Below are positions 1-10,917 of a stretch of DNA of 34,284 nt, in pieces. Source of the stretch: Chara braunii (lineage: Eukaryota > Streptophyta > Charophyceae > Charales > Characeae); assembly GCA_003427395.1 (NCBI GenBank), contig BFEA01000210.1, forward strand, positions 1,499,425-1,533,708. The letters run 5' to 3'. The position numbers and the translations under genes are program-made. Each line of letters starts with the position of its first letter. The stretch's first letter is position 1. The notes beneath the pieces are model-generated. The model was given only the letters and a program-made list of their open reading frames with translations. It searched no databases and was not told the DNA's origin.

Positions 1-631
1 TGGGGCTGCCCGGGGCCATGCCTGGGGGTCATGACCGGCCGGTCACCCGGTCACCAATCTGGGCGTGACATCGGGACCCCTGGGATATCTCTGTAGGTCC
101 AAAGTAAAAAAAGTGTTCACACTGAACTTGTACTGGAGAGTCACACAAGAATACTCAGTAAAAAGGTTATGACCACTTGGGCACCTGGCTGCCCCGAGCA
201 GCCTGCAACAAACGGCACTAAAAATAGCTCCAAGCAGGGTTAGGCTCTTCAAGTGGTCATCGGAAGCTGTGGGACAGTGGTCAGCAGCATGGTGGATCAG
301 ATAGATAGGCCAGACTATGCAGTAGTATAGGGCGGGTCTTACCTGAGACGGGAACTACTTGTCTGTTGTTGCATTGGTGGGCTAAAGGTGAGAAGAGGGC
401 TGCATAATCAAGCAACTTTAGTGTGCTGGACATTCTTGTATTGGTGTGATCTCGTCCTTTCCAATTCTGCTTTCGGTTTGGTCCAACTCATGTATGCTGA
501 TCAGAAATTCGTGTCGGTCATGAATTGAGTTCTCGCAGGCAGGTTCCTTGCACTTTACCTCCTTTGTGATGCATTTAGTATTCTCCTGGTTGATAGTTTT
601 GGTTGACTCACTGGATGCATGTGTTGCTCAG
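1..631. other. Non-coding sequence upstream of the first recognised exon
   Basis: No reading frame here resembles a known protein. The start is GC-rich and contains a 14-bp perfect palindrome at 32-45 (TGACCGGCCGGTCA). The end (about 595-631) looks like the 3' end of an intron: a T-rich stretch leading to tgttgctcag. Earlier MED33 exons are expected to lie to the left, outside the window, because the family protein has several hundred more N-terminal residues than are seen here. Confidence 0.5.
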
Positions 632-820
632 GAGCATGCGGTGCGGCTTGCAGTCAAGCTTCTGTCTCCCTCTGCCTCTGATGAAGGGAACATTCACAAT
701 GGGTTTCACGGGAGGGCGCCACCTGGCAGCTACCTTGTCCATTGTGCTCCGATGCTTTCGGCAGCTTTAGCAGCAATGTCTCAGTCAGATGCCTTGCATA
801 TCATCCGTCTTCACGGCAAG
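632..820 (+). CDS. MED33: MED33 (Mediator tail subunit) exon, first one in window
   Basis: This 63-codon internal exon begins EHAVRLAVKLLSP and ends DALHIIRLHGK. It matches the part of plant MED33/REF4 proteins just before the conserved LAAALMPICEAFG-type block. The 3' splice site is tgttgctcag at 622-631 and the donor is AAG|gtattg at 821, both phase 0. The frame is open further left (an ATG at 548), but that stretch is pyrimidine-rich and does not resemble the family, so I start at the splice site. MED33 is a large helical subunit of the Mediator tail module in the nucleus that relays activator signals to RNA polymerase II; in land plants it represses phenylpropanoid genes. The assignment rests on remembered family similarity. 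The exon boundaries are predictions that agree in phase with the next exon. Confidence 0.78.
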
Positions 821-1869
821 GTATTGCCTACTCTTATACTCTTAGCCCTACTTAGTCTCTACTCCCTGTTGTTCCCTCTCTTCCCGTCTCTCCCCTCATC
901 TCTCTCCCTCCTCCGGTACTCTCTTGCTCCCATCATCCCCCTCTCCCTCCCTCCTGTCAACCCAAGTTTCTTTTTTATGAGCTGTAAAACCCTTTGTCAT
1001 TGATTTCGTCGATTTGCCTATTGTGGCTGAGACTTGAGCCCTTGTTCCTTGCCCCCCCTCATTATGGAGCGATTCTCAGTACCAGCAAGAGCGTACTTGA
1101 TCCTCGTCCTCCTTTGTCTGTTGTTCACTCTCCTTGCGTACTTGAGAAGGCCACACAATCATTAATGTGCATGTGTTGTTCTGTCAGGCTCCTCTACCTC
1201 CACACCATTTGCTCCTCTGGCAGCATGGAGCACAAAACCTGCATCAAAATGCTATGGAAAGGGCATGGTTTATACGATGACGTACACTCTCCTCGGAACA
1301 ATTGGAGATACCACAAGTGAATACCATATAACCTGACTGGCTACAAGCACAGTCAAGCAGTGCAATACTTCTTTCCACATCATTATGGACCCCCGCTGTA
1401 GTCGCCACAAAAAAGGATGCCATAGCTCTCACAAATGTGATCACGATTAAACTTTGAAGACTTGGGAGCGTATTCAAATAAGGGACACTACCTTGCCATC
1501 ATGAAAACACCTGCTGTTACCATAGTAGCTATATGAATCAGAGCTGATCACCTCCTCCCGTTTCTTTCCAACTCCCCTTATATTCCACCTACCCTCTCTC
1601 CCACTGCCACCCCTCTTCTGGGCCGATTTTGAGTCTGTAAGGCCTCTTCCTCACCTCTTACTTGCCTGCCTTTTCTTTTTCCCTACCCCCTCTAACTCAA
1701 CCCGGTATGCTTTTGCTTCCCTGTCTCCTTTCTGCTACTCTGACTGTCAATCTGTTCCATTTACCCTGCCGTCGTTTCACAGTGTCAATGCTAGGCGATT
1801 CTGTCTCTCAACCTATTCTCTGTGCTCTGCCTTTGTTTCACCGTGTCCATGTTTCGGGGGAATCTTCAG
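821..1869 (+). other. MED33 intron (1049 bp)
   Basis: This is a predicted phase-0 intron with gtattg at its 5' end and a pyrimidine-rich 3' end finishing in cttcag at 1864-1869. The stretches 880-960 and 1560-1690 are strongly CT-rich. A short imperfect repeat (gtttcacagtgtcaatg at 1774, gtttcaccgtgtccatg at 1835) is 61 bp apart. No transposon protein or RNA gene was recognised in it. Open frames across it (994-1320, 1662-1907) show no similarity I know. Confidence 0.65.
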
Positions 1870-2680
1870 ACTCCAGAATTGGCTGCAGCGTTGGTACCCA
1901 TTTGTGAAACATTCGGGAACCTTCCAGCAGTTATGCAGCAGATTACTACAAATACGGATGATGTTACCAGCTACACTGTGTTCTTCCAAGCGTTCTTGTT
2001 ATTAGTCCGCATCTTAGGGGCCTTCTACCCTCCGGTTAATTTGCCAGAACATTATCACCACAACCAACCATCTTTCATGAGCAGGATCGCTGGTGCCCAA
2101 AAATCAAGCACTCGAGAGCAGACGTCAGAGCCAATCCGGAGCGGGAGTGTCACCCTGATCTCGCTCCTTAGCCAATACTGCGTTGGCTTGGCGACGTCTC
2201 TGGGAGAGAATCAGGAGGTTGGAGCAGGGGCCAACGGTAATCTATGTATGTTCAACTCCACTGATGTTCTTGCACGTCTCGCAAAGGTCAAGCCAGCTGC
2301 AGCAGCGAGGGCGTTTCTGGATCAATTCCCTCTGCTCAACCGATGGTATGCTATGTATCAGGCTGGAGGTGTGGTTCCTGCAAGGGATGGCATGCCATCA
2401 CTGAAGACGACTGTGGAGAGACTGCTTTTGATGATTTACAGGAAAGGATCTTTGATGAGTGCAGGTGGGGGAAGTACGCTTGGGCAAGTGGCAGGGTCAG
2501 TCACTTCCTCGCTGGCGCATTGCAGTAACTCAAATGCAGTCTCAATATTGTCCGCAGAAGAGATAACGCCTTGGAAACCACTTCTGGCCTGGGACGTGGT
2601 GATAGCAGCTCCTGCATTTGTTGAAGCTGCCCTCACGGCATGTGCCCATGGGCGCCAATCTCCAAGAGAAATGATGACAG
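1870..2680 (+). CDS. MED33: MED33 (Mediator tail subunit) main exon
   Basis: This exon has 270 full codons plus one base. It opens with TPELAAALVPICETFGNLP, directly continuing the previous exon, and ends with ALTACAHGRQSPREMMTG, one of the most recognisable MED33 blocks. Between them are the helical segment TVFFQAFLLLVRILGAFYPP, a Gln/Ser/Gly-rich variable linker, FLDQFPLLNRWYAMYQ, and AWDVVIAAPAFVEAALTAC. The acceptor is cttcag|act at 1870, in phase 0 with the upstream exon. The donor is acag|gtgttt at 2681, leaving one base (phase 1). The frame stays open to 2922 past the donor, but that tail is CT-rich and unlike the family. The matching phase-1 acceptor lies almost 12 kb away at 14630. 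No frameshift or stop is seen, so the host gene looks intact here while its surroundings are decayed. Confidence 0.88.
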
Positions 2681-2830
2681 GTGTTTATCTCTTTGCTTCT
2701 CCCTGCCACTTTCGCTTCCCTTCCCCATTTGCAGCAGACACCAACTCACTCCCACCGCCTCCCATCTTTCCTCGCTTCCCGTTTTCGCTTCCTGTGGTAA
2801 CCCAAGAGAAATGGCGGCAGGTGTTTCTCT
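2661..2830 (+). repeat. 140-bp-offset duplication carrying a copy of the exon end and splice donor
   Basis: The last 20 exon bases and the start of the intron (ccaagagaaatgatgacag|gtgttt, from 2662) recur exactly 140 bp later (cccaagagaaatggcggcag|gtgttt, from 2801), followed again by a ttctccctgcc tract. The reading frame is open through both copies. Because 140 is not a multiple of three, the second donor at 2821 would join the downstream exon out of frame. Confidence 0.75.
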
Positions 2831-4880
2831 CGTTCCTTCTCCCTGCCGCTCTCACTGTCCTTCTCCGCTTCGCAGCTGGCCCAAATGAGTGTGTCCTCTC
2901 CGTTGGTGTTTGTTGTCTATAACACTTCTAGACACCTAGAGTTACCTATTTTGAAGTTTACTGCCTTGTTGACCCCAACCTCATCCTTTACCTGCCTTCC
3001 TACCTATGTATCTTTTTTTATTCTTAAAGAAAAGGAAAAAGAAAACAGGTCTTTATGGCCCTGGCTCCATAACCATTCTGGGGAGCATCAGTCCGGTTCC
3101 TATTCCACTGGCAAGTCAGATATACAACGAGAACACCCTCACGCTTCCTTCCGTTTGGCCGAAGGATCGCTGAGCAGCATTGATTCCTCCAGATGCCTCC
3201 AGTCTCCCTTCCAAGTATTTGCTGACTTACTATAGATACTCTGATTGGAGCTCTTTTGGGTGCTATCCTTCCTCCTGCTTGCTCCTGCCCTAGCACACCA
3301 TAAGGAACCTCTTTGAGGTGCCATGATTTCCTTGCCAAACCTTCTCTGAGTTATATTCCTTCACCTGCTAGGACTACATCAGCTATCTGTTTAGTGTTCA
3401 GCGTTCCTTCTCCAAGTTCTCTGTTTTGTTCTTGCAGGGTCATGTTCTTCGATTCCACAACTGCCGCTTGACTCTGGAGGTTTGCCGGCTCCCTTTTATT
3501 CTCAGACACCTTATCCCCCTTCCGATAGTCTTTGCTCGTGTTTCCGTTCTATCCCGTTTCCTAAAGTGTCCTGAGCATATTGTTTTCCCAGAAATTAGGG
3601 GACTCCCACCTCTTCCTGCGAGATACCAAATGTTTCTTTGAGACTCGGGCATTCAGCAATTGCATTTCGTGCACAGATTGATTTATGCATTTTTTGCATG
3701 TCTCTGGCGAGTGCCATTCTTATATCAGAAGCATTCTCTCTCTTCTTCTGTGGAGCGTCTATGTGTGCTTTCAACCACCATGGGGTGGTGAGATACCTGC
3801 CCTCCATTATGAATTAAAATTATTAAATAATAAAATTATACGGCCTGAAATTTCCAAACACAAACACAATTATAGAGCCAAATGGAATAAGCTGCTCGTC
3901 TTTCTGTTGGGTCTTACGGACGCTTACGGTCTCTTACGGACTCGTACCCTTTGCCTCAGATCCCTGCTTTTTCCTGATCTCGTGTCTTGTTCTGAAGAAA
4001 ACTCCCTGTTCTTTTCTGAGTGTGTATCTGATTCTGAATGTAATTCCTGTAATGCACTCGTGGCTTGATGATTCTCATTGAAGCTCCCTCTCCTATTTTC
4101 TTAAGATCGCTGCGATGATGCAGCTGCTTAGATCTGGTCGGAACTGCGAAACCGGTATGCTGATGTATACGTGTTCTTCTTCCTCTAGCTGGTTGTCTGC
4201 TGACTCCTGGTTTTGGGACTTCCTCTCTAATTCAGCAGATCTCCACCTGCTGCCAACTGGGAGGAAGATGTTAGGTACCTTTCAGTGGGCTTCAGGCCTG
4301 ACAGGGCCCACACCCAGGGTGGCTGTGTTCTGTTGTCGTCAAGGACCCACCCTGAAACGAATGGGTCATTGATAATCCAGAGTCCTTCCGTTTAGGCTGG
4401 TGTGTTCTGCTGTCATCAAGGACTCACCCTGCGAAGGATGGGCCATTGATGATCCAGCATCCTTCTATTAGTCGACTCTTGTTGCCTTTCCTCTTGATAA
4501 GCAGGCAGGCTGTGTCATTGCCCAAAAGTCCCTGCAACAAAACCACGTGGATTGGCTTCAGTGGAATTATAAACTGTTTTATTAGCCTGAAAAGCCATTT
4601 TTTGAGCAGTTTAGAAGGGGTGCCTGTTTTCAGCTTCAGGTAGGTGATTCGTGAATCTCTATCAGGAGTGATGTAATCAGTTGCTGAGGATAGTTACTCG
4701 ATTACCAGGCAGTTTGTGGCACGGATTCTCAGTCTTCTCGCCACTAGACCGTCCGGCCCCTCTGTCATATTGTCGCGTCATGCCTAAAAGTACTTGTGAA
4801 CCATCACTTGGCGGTGTCTTCCTGCATTCCCCATCCCCTGCTCGTTCGTGTTTACACGCCATTTGGAGTTTGTGACGACT
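2831..4880 (+). other. 5' part of the 12-kb MED33 intron, no gene recognised
   Basis: These two kilobases are mostly CT-rich and T-rich intronic sequence. Open frames on both strands (for example 3685-4068 plus, 3440-3652 minus) show no family signature and overlap one another. Apart from a 77-bp repeat at 4325-4466, no structure was noticed. The stretch ends where the truncated 3' end of element A begins. Confidence 0.55.
4325..4466. repeat. Two-copy tandem repeat, about 77 bp
   Basis: The segment starting gtgttctgttgtcgtcaagg at 4325 is repeated from 4402 (gtgttctgctgtcatcaagg). Each copy continues through a diverged caccctg...gaatgggtcattgat...atccag block. Most differences are transitions. 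The function is unknown; it looks like an ordinary local duplication inside the intron. Confidence 0.7.
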
Positions 4881-5790
4881 GACCTATCACAATACTGGGT
4901 AGGTGCGTAGATGAGGAGGCACGACACTTATGTATGAAGGACCGAACTTATCCTCGCCAGTCACATCCAAAACTTCCCACAGACCATAATAGAGAGGGAG
5001 AAGCTTGCATGATACCCCCTCTTCTTCCGAAAATTAGACATCTTGACCCAAACGTAACTTCCCAATTCGATAGTCGATGGTTTGCACTTCTTATTTGCAT
5101 GATGGATCATGTCGTGGTGCCGCTTGGTCATTGCTGCAATGGCAACTTTGAGCAAGCTATCACACTTAGCGTTGAAGCTAGGCCTGCCAGGTGTCAGACC
5201 AGCCGCCTGTTCAGGGAATAAGTAGGAGAGCGGATTACGAATCTTCCAACCATAATGCAGCCTGTTTGGCGTGATGCAGGTGGAAGAATGGATGAAATTG
5301 TTGTATAACCCCTTTACTAAATACAACTCTTCACCCCACGTTTCCTGATCCGGAATGATTAAGGCGTGGAGAAGCAGAAACACATTCTGGTTAATATCTC
5401 CTCGGGCAAACCGTTGGCGTTGGGATGTCGACCAGTTGTCATCTTCAGTTTAGGGAGTTGGGACGTGAAGTCCTTCCAATCAGTACTTATAAAGCACCGG
5501 TCCTGATCACTCACAAGGGTTTTCGGGGTCCCGAACTGCAGAATGTACTTCTGGTGAAACTCACAGATCACGAGTTCAGTTGGGGCATGAGATGGCAATG
5601 GAATTAGAGTTAGGAATTTTATAAAACGGTCAACAATCACCATCACTTGCGAATGTCTATTCTTACTTATCTTTCCCATGTCTGTGAAGTCAATAGAGAC
5701 GGACTCTCCGAGACCGTCGGGAATGGTAAGAGGTTTGAGCATCCCCATGGGCTTCTGCCTTGATGGTTTGACACTCAGCCATAAACTTTT
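4880..5790 (-). pseudogene. Element A integrase core and C-terminal region, broken
   Basis: Two overlapping minus-strand frames make up this region. The catalytic core (5748 to about 5359) has VSIDFTDMG for the first Asp, LVSDQDRCF for the second, and GRHPNANGLPEEI holding the Glu of the D,D-35-E triad. The following segment (5383 to 4961) has the NRLHYGWKIRNPLSYL and ELGSYVWVKMSNFRKK blocks typical of the Ty3 integrase C-terminus. Past a stop at about 4961, another frame carries FGPSYI and HLRTYPV before the similarity ends near 4880. At least two frame changes are needed, so no functional integrase is encoded. The GPY/F-like and chromodomain parts seen in element B are absent or cut off. 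Confidence 0.8.
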
Positions 5791-5925
5791 TAGAATATCC
5801 CAAACTGTTGCAGCAGGTTTTCGTAGGTGTTTGCAATGCCAAAGTGTCCACTCTGACCGTGAGCCAAATCCAAGAAGTGTGTGCGGAGCGGCTCATGATT
5901 GGGTACACATTTTGGACAGTGGGCG
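5790..5925 (-). pseudogene. Element A integrase zinc-binding (HHCC) remnant
   Basis: The minus-strand frame reads NHEPLRTHFLDLAHGQSGHF followed by GIANTYENLLQQF, the start of the integrase zinc-binding domain that normally follows RNase H and a linker. It directly abuts the end of the reverse transcriptase region (LSK at about 5910), so the RNase H domain and connection are missing. The two histidines are closer together than usual, and the CxxC half is lost to frameshift toward the core domain. Confidence 0.7.
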
Positions 5926-6700
5926 AGCAATGATAGAAAATTTGGGCACAAACTTCCGATAGTATGATGCAAGACCAAGAAAAGAACACAGTCCTCGTAT
6001 ATTCAATGGTTGAGGCCAATTGCGCACAACTTTAACTTTGGTTGCCTCAGGCAACAAACAACCGGTGTCCAAGATAGACGACACTGTCCCAAACTTAGAT
6101 TTGTCCAAGTTGAGATGGAGCGGTGTCTTCTTGGGGATATTGAACACTTCCTCGAGATGTCGAAGTGTTCCTTCATCGATTTGCTGAAAATCAGAATGTC
6201 ATCAAGGTAGACAACCACAAACCGACCAATTTGTTATTGGAGTATCTTGTCCATGAGACTTTGAAAGGTGGCAGGTGCATTCATGAGACCGAAGGGCATA
6301 ACAGTAAATTCGTATAGCCCATCGCGAGTCTTGAATGTAGTCTTTTGCTGATCTGCAGGATTGACCTCAATCTGGTGGTAGCTAGACTTGAGATCGATCT
6401 TGGAGAAGACCTTGCACTCACCTGCAGCATCAAGCAGGTCATCGATGCGTGACAATAGATACGCATTCTTTCTTGTGATGCGGTGTGGGCCGCAGTAATC
6501 AATACACATTCGGAGCTTGCCTCCTTTCCTTAGGACAAACAAAATAGGTGCACCGAATTCATATCCACTTGGCTTAATTCGCCCTTTGTCAATCATCTTA
6601 TCAATTTGCCTCCGTCGGATCGCATACGGTACACACAACCCTTTGGGGGAACAACGCCTTTGACCAACTTGATTGTGTGCTTGACTGATCGCATGGGGAC
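5905..6700 (-). pseudogene. Element A reverse transcriptase, broken
   Basis: Ty3-type reverse transcriptase on the minus strand. The block CIDYCGPHRITRKNAYLLSR, the first catalytic Asp in FSKIDLKSSYHQ, the MPFGLMNAPATFQSLM block and the YLDD box are all present, so the catalytic aspartates survive. An in-frame TAA at 6234-6236 lies just before YLDD, a frameshift follows EHFD, and the thumb resumes in another frame (NLDKSKFG to SFLGLASYYRKFVPKFS). The protein ends at ARPLSK, where RNase H should begin. The N-terminal part overlaps the linker frame 6593-6970, which ends in VYRMRSDGG. Confidence 0.85.
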
Positions 6701-6819
6701 TCCACGAGGTTCGGTTAGAACTTTCGGGAATTGGTTGAGCAAGCTTTGGATGTTTGATGGGATTTCCAGCGGTGGAGGATCAAAATAAGGGTCACCTAAT
6801 TCAGACCGCAAATTCGCAG

Positions 6820-7452
6820 TCAAGCCAACCGAACTTGAAGTAGAATCATTTGGACTAGAAGTGGATAGAGGAGTAGAAGTACTAAAAGTAGGCTCATAAT
6901 GTAAAGTAGAACTTATATTAGCCGCAAAAGTAGAAGGTACATGAGTAGGACGAACAAAAACAACATACAACTACTCATCCTCCTTGTGCTTGCGCCACTT
7001 CTTGCAGAATTGCATGGCATTGAGAAAAGTCACTGGGGATTCATGCTTCTCATCCAAGAGGACAGGACACTCGTTCCCCAAAGCATCATGTACTACAGAG
7101 AGTGATTCCTTCCACTCGGTCCTCTTGCATTGTCAAGCCAACCGACCTTGAAGTAGAATCATTTGGACTTGAAGTGGATAGAGGAGTAGAAGTAAAAGTA
7201 CTAGAAGTAGGCTCATAATGTAGAGTATAACTTAATATTAGTCGCAAAACTAGAAGGCACATAAGTAGGACGAACAAAAGCAACATACAACTGCTCATCC
7301 TCCTTGTGCTTGCGCCACTTCTTGCAAAATCGCATGACATTGAGAAAAGTCACTGGGGATTCATGCTTCTCATCCAAGAGGACATGACACTCGTTCCCCA
7401 AAGCATCATGTACTACAGAGAGTGATTCCTTCCACTCAGTCCTCTTGCATTG
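6820..7452 (-). repeat. Tandem duplication (313 and 320 bp) in the protease-RT linker of element A
   Basis: The plus-strand segment beginning tcaagccaaccgaacttgaa at 6820 runs to 7132. It is followed immediately by a second copy from 7133 (tcaagccaaccgaccttgaa) to 7452. Both end at cctcttgcattg. Copies differ by scattered substitutions and a few small insertions, so the duplication is older than the most recent decay. It duplicates part of the region between protease and reverse transcriptase and breaks the frame. Confidence 0.9.
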
Positions 7453-7800
7453 GGACTGCAGCCAGCCCAATCCAAGGACTACATCAAAGGGGCACTTGTC
7501 GAGGACATAGAAGTTCAGTGCATGTGTGACGGTTTTGTCCTTGTCAAAGGTAGTGCGCACACCTTTGACTGCATGGGTAGAAGAGAGAACCTCTTTTGTT
7601 GCCTACTTGGGTCCGGCAAGGGGTCTGCAACTCCACTTGCTTCATCCCCAAGCCCACCTTGTGTCCCATGTGTGGAGACATAAAGTTAGTAGTAGCACCA
7701 CAATCAACCAAGACACAGAGGTAGCGGTGGTTAATGAGAAGCTTGAAGAAGATCAACTCCGCTATCCCTTGAGCACGCTGCTGTTTCATCTCTGCCCAAT
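7213..7800 (-). pseudogene. Element A aspartic protease region, broken
   Basis: Minus-strand frames give CVLVDCGATTNFMSP (7789 to 7544), matching the retropepsin active site where DS/TGA is usual; here the middle residue is Cys. After a frame change comes FDVVLGLGWLQSQ (7560 to 7213), matching the C-terminal ILG(x)W block of gypsy proteases. A frameshift separates the two halves. In the sequence order of Ty3/gypsy elements this sits correctly between gag and reverse transcriptase. Confidence 0.75.
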
Positions 7801-9424
7801 TCTCAAGGTCGTAGTGGAAGTTAACCTTCTCGCACTCCTCCCAAGGCTCAACGTAAATAACATTACAAGCGTCACCCTTGGAATCAACAGATGAGGGGGC
7901 TTCAAGAGAGGAGCGTTGAACTGCATCAAGTTCCTGAGAGGAACTACCACTTTCCAGTTCGGTTTCCCTTGCTGTAGAGTGTGCCGACGACGACTCGACG
8001 CCCGATTTTGGTTTCCATGTAGCCTATAACACCTTGTGCCCCAATTTCTAGCAATGCAGGCAAACTCCCTTCTTGATCCTAGCCTTTCAATCGGCTTCAG
8101 TGATTCGGAGATCAACCCAATGTTTGGTTGATACATCCTCCGGTTTGGCCGGGATTTTGGCTCCTTTGGGGAGTTAAACGAGGTTCTTCCCCGAGTTCCG
8201 GTTTGGTCCCTTCGCGTTGGCAGAATTCTAAAGGCATTTAGTTTTTCTTCTTCGTTATTTATGTTAGAGTCGTGGGCTGAAGAGGAACATGTTGCATCAG
8301 GGTCCTGTTCTTGGTCGTCACCAAGAGTGGGGTCATCTGCATAGGCCTCCTCATCAACCTCCAACAGGTCATGCACAACAAAATGGTTGCTGCCTCGAAA
8401 CCACCTGCCGCTTGTAGGCTTTTTGCTGCCTGTTGTGGAAACGAAGTCTTGCGCCTCGAGGCTGACTACATCCTACATGAGGGAAAGTTAGTCCGTGTAT
8501 CCAATGAGCTTTCTGCCTAGGCGATGTGTGTAAGTAGTGGGAATCGTACCTTTCATAACATGCAAGCATGATTGTGCAGTCATTTCTAACTCGGGTGTAG
8601 CAAAAAGATTGCTAACAAACAATTGCAAGTTGTATATGGAGCCCGCCCACTTGCTGCGCTTGAGATCATCATCTTCTCCTGATTCTTGCAGCAACATGTT
8701 GATCCTTATATTGGTTAATCAGGATCTCTTCAAGTGTGGTCACAGGGGTGGCTTTGAGCCACTGTGTGAGATTGATCTTAGTGTACCCGACTTGCATAGC
8801 TTGGACTTCTAAGAAGCCTCATACGGCGGGTTCGACGTTTTCCCCCATGATCAAGGACTGACTCATTAGTTGAGTTCTCAGCACCTCGAAATGACCTCTC
8901 ATGTAGCTAATCTAGGACTCTATGTCTTCCTTGCCATCGTGCTTAGACGATATTTGTACCGCCTTCTGTCCCCATAGGGACTGCTATAGCCAGCACCAGC
9001 AAATGCTTTGTCTGAACTCAAGGCTGCAGCAGTCGCGAAAATCTCTGCTCTATCATTGGTTGCAGCAACAACGAGGTTTGCACCTACTGCAAGTCCCGAT
9101 TGAATGGCACTCGGAGAAGAAGAACTAGAGATATAGAGAGGAGCAAGGACAAATTGGTTAGCATCATTGGAGGCAGGAGGTAGAGGAAGAGAATTAGGAA
9201 TCTGGGCCTGATGCAGATTTGCCATCTGCTGCATTTGATCAGTATGCTCCTTGGCCATATCCGCAATCTACGTCTGCAGTTTACTCACCTGGTCAAACAG
9301 TTTGGAGATCTGACCACGAAATTCACCGAGCAGGTGACAGTTTATGAGAGTAGTACATACTTGAGCAGATCTTTCTTGACCTCAGTGTCAGCCAAGGAGG
9401 GGACTGTTTTGAAGACAACCTCAT
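7800..9424 (-). pseudogene. Element A gag, main part, broken
   Basis: Gag on the minus strand, assembled from several frames. Nearest the insertion point, one frame reads VVFKTVPSLADTEVKKDLLK and another a coiled-coil-like KLFDQVSKLQT. A stop follows, and then MAKEHTDQMQQMANLHQAQI (9258). Later come a capsid-like patch with TAQSCLHVMKGTIP (about 8600) and a decayed zinc knuckle around 8050 (ACIARNWGTRCYRLHG), in which the second Cys and the His positions are lost. At least three frameshifts or stops are present. The domain assignment is by position in the element plus the knuckle remnant; the gag sequence itself is poorly conserved between families. Confidence 0.65.
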
Positions 9425-9938
9425 TGTTGCATACTCGTGAAACACAGTCATAAGTATGGCGCAGATTCCCAGAACCGACCAGATAATACAAAGTAAATAC
9501 AAATACAGTGGAAGACTTGATACACATGGACTGACTCTGACCTGACGCGGACTGCAACGAAACACTCTCAACATGCATCAGTGGTGTGAAAGCCCTGGCC
9601 TTGGACACCGAAGGAAAAGACCAGGGTCTGAGATCATACACGGACGAATGGAGGGAGAGGAGAGACGAAAGGAGGAGGAGAGGGAAGATGACGTCAACAC
9701 CAGGTATCCAAAATAGTATCTCGAATGTCATAAGTAGCGCAAATCCGGAATGTTGTGAATACAGAGTCTCACAGTGTCCCAGACGTCGATCTCCGCAGAT
9801 CAAGATACATCTCCAGAAGTAGATGAAGTCAGATCCCAGAAGTAGTCCTCAGCCGATGTCTCAATGTTACTATCTCAACTGTCATCAGAACTCGTCACCA
9901 TCCTTCGTACTCATAGTGGTCCAGTAGAGTAGACTTAG

Positions 9939-10842
9939 TGTTACATCTTCGACTCACACGGGTCCTACCGGACCCGACTTAGGGCCGGAGGGATACACCA
10001 GGGCCTAAAGGCCCGACCTTTGGGGTTTACAGGCCCTAAAGGCCTGATTTTGGACTATCACCCATCGGGTAGGCCCAAACGACACTTCGTTTGGGCCTGG
10101 CGGNGCTCTTGAAGCTGCCGCCCGCCGATTGAGGGTGAACCGTCCATCTGGACGGTTCAGGGTCTGGCCTGGCCTCGCAGCATTGAGGCCGGACCATTGC
10201 CCACCGGTATAAGTACCGGTATCCGCCTCAGTAGTGGGATCGGCCTACCGGAACTCTACCGGCACGGCATGGTCAGTGCTAGCGCACTGTTTGATGCGCT
10301 AAACTTAGTGCAGGGGCTGAAGCAGGAGCGCAGCAGCGAGCGGAGCAGCAGCGGGCGACTGAGCTTGCACGACGGTTCTTACCGCCTGAGGTATCGGGAG
10401 CTTGGAGGGTCTCTCCTCCTCTCCCTCGCCAGTCCCCTCTCTCTCTCTCTCCTCTTCCTTCTTCTTCTTCTTCTTCTTCTTCTTCTTCTTCTTCTTCAGA
10501 TTGGAGACTATCCAGTTGGACAGAGATCAGAGTTGGATTTCGGTGATATGAGACTGTGGTACGACTCTATCTTTGTGACCTATCGGTGTGATCTACCTCC
10601 CACCTCCTTCGTCTCTCCTCCCACCTTTCATCTGTGCATGTGTGTACGGGATCTGGGTATCGTCTATGAATGACCCAGACCCCACCATCTCATGATTGTA
10701 TGTGTGTGGAGTGATGCCATGTAAGTCAGTTGGTTTGAGTCAGTCTATGTGAGTCAGTTCGTTATCAGACTTCCGCTGCATAAATGCTCATCCTATATTG
10801 GTTGATCTTTGGTTCTGCCCATACTCATTGAAGTATGTAACA
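9939..10842 (+). mobile_element. LTR4: solo LTR nested inside LTR1 (TSD CTTAG)
   Basis: This plus-strand LTR of 904 bp starts TGTTACATCTTC at 9939 and ends GAAGTATGTAACA at 10842. The ends are inverted copies of each other, with canonical TG...CA. The flanking 5-bp duplication CTTAG is exact (9934-9938 and 10843-10847). The left third is rich in GGGCC/GGCCC motifs (9960-10190), a TATAAG box lies at 10208-10213, and a (CTT)n run at 10458-10498 lies in the transcribed part. It carries the single N at 10104. No coding content is present; the open frame 10197-10673 spans the microsatellite and is not a gene. Confidence 0.88.
10458..10498 (+). repeat. (CTT)n microsatellite in LTR4
   Basis: A perfect run of about 13 CTT units follows a CT-rich lead-in. 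It lies downstream of the LTR4 TATA box, so in an active copy it would have been part of the transcript leader. Confidence 0.9.
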
Positions 10843-10860
10843 CTTAGACTTAGAGGGTAG

Positions 10861-10863
<3 letters not shown>

Positions 10864-10913
<50 letters not shown>
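10864..10913 (+). repeat. (GA)n microsatellite in LTR1
   Basis: About 25 GA units are followed by ggaagaggaggaagagg. LTR2 has a comparable but shorter purine/pyrimidine tract in the same relative place (about 18780-18860), so the tract seems to belong to the LTR family. Confidence 0.88.

Positions 10914-10917
<4 letters not shown>

Noticed and set aside
548-631. Possible start codon and hydrophobic leader before the first exon
   Set aside because: The stretch looks like an intron 3' end, and the family match begins exactly at the splice site, so it is not taken as a signal peptide.
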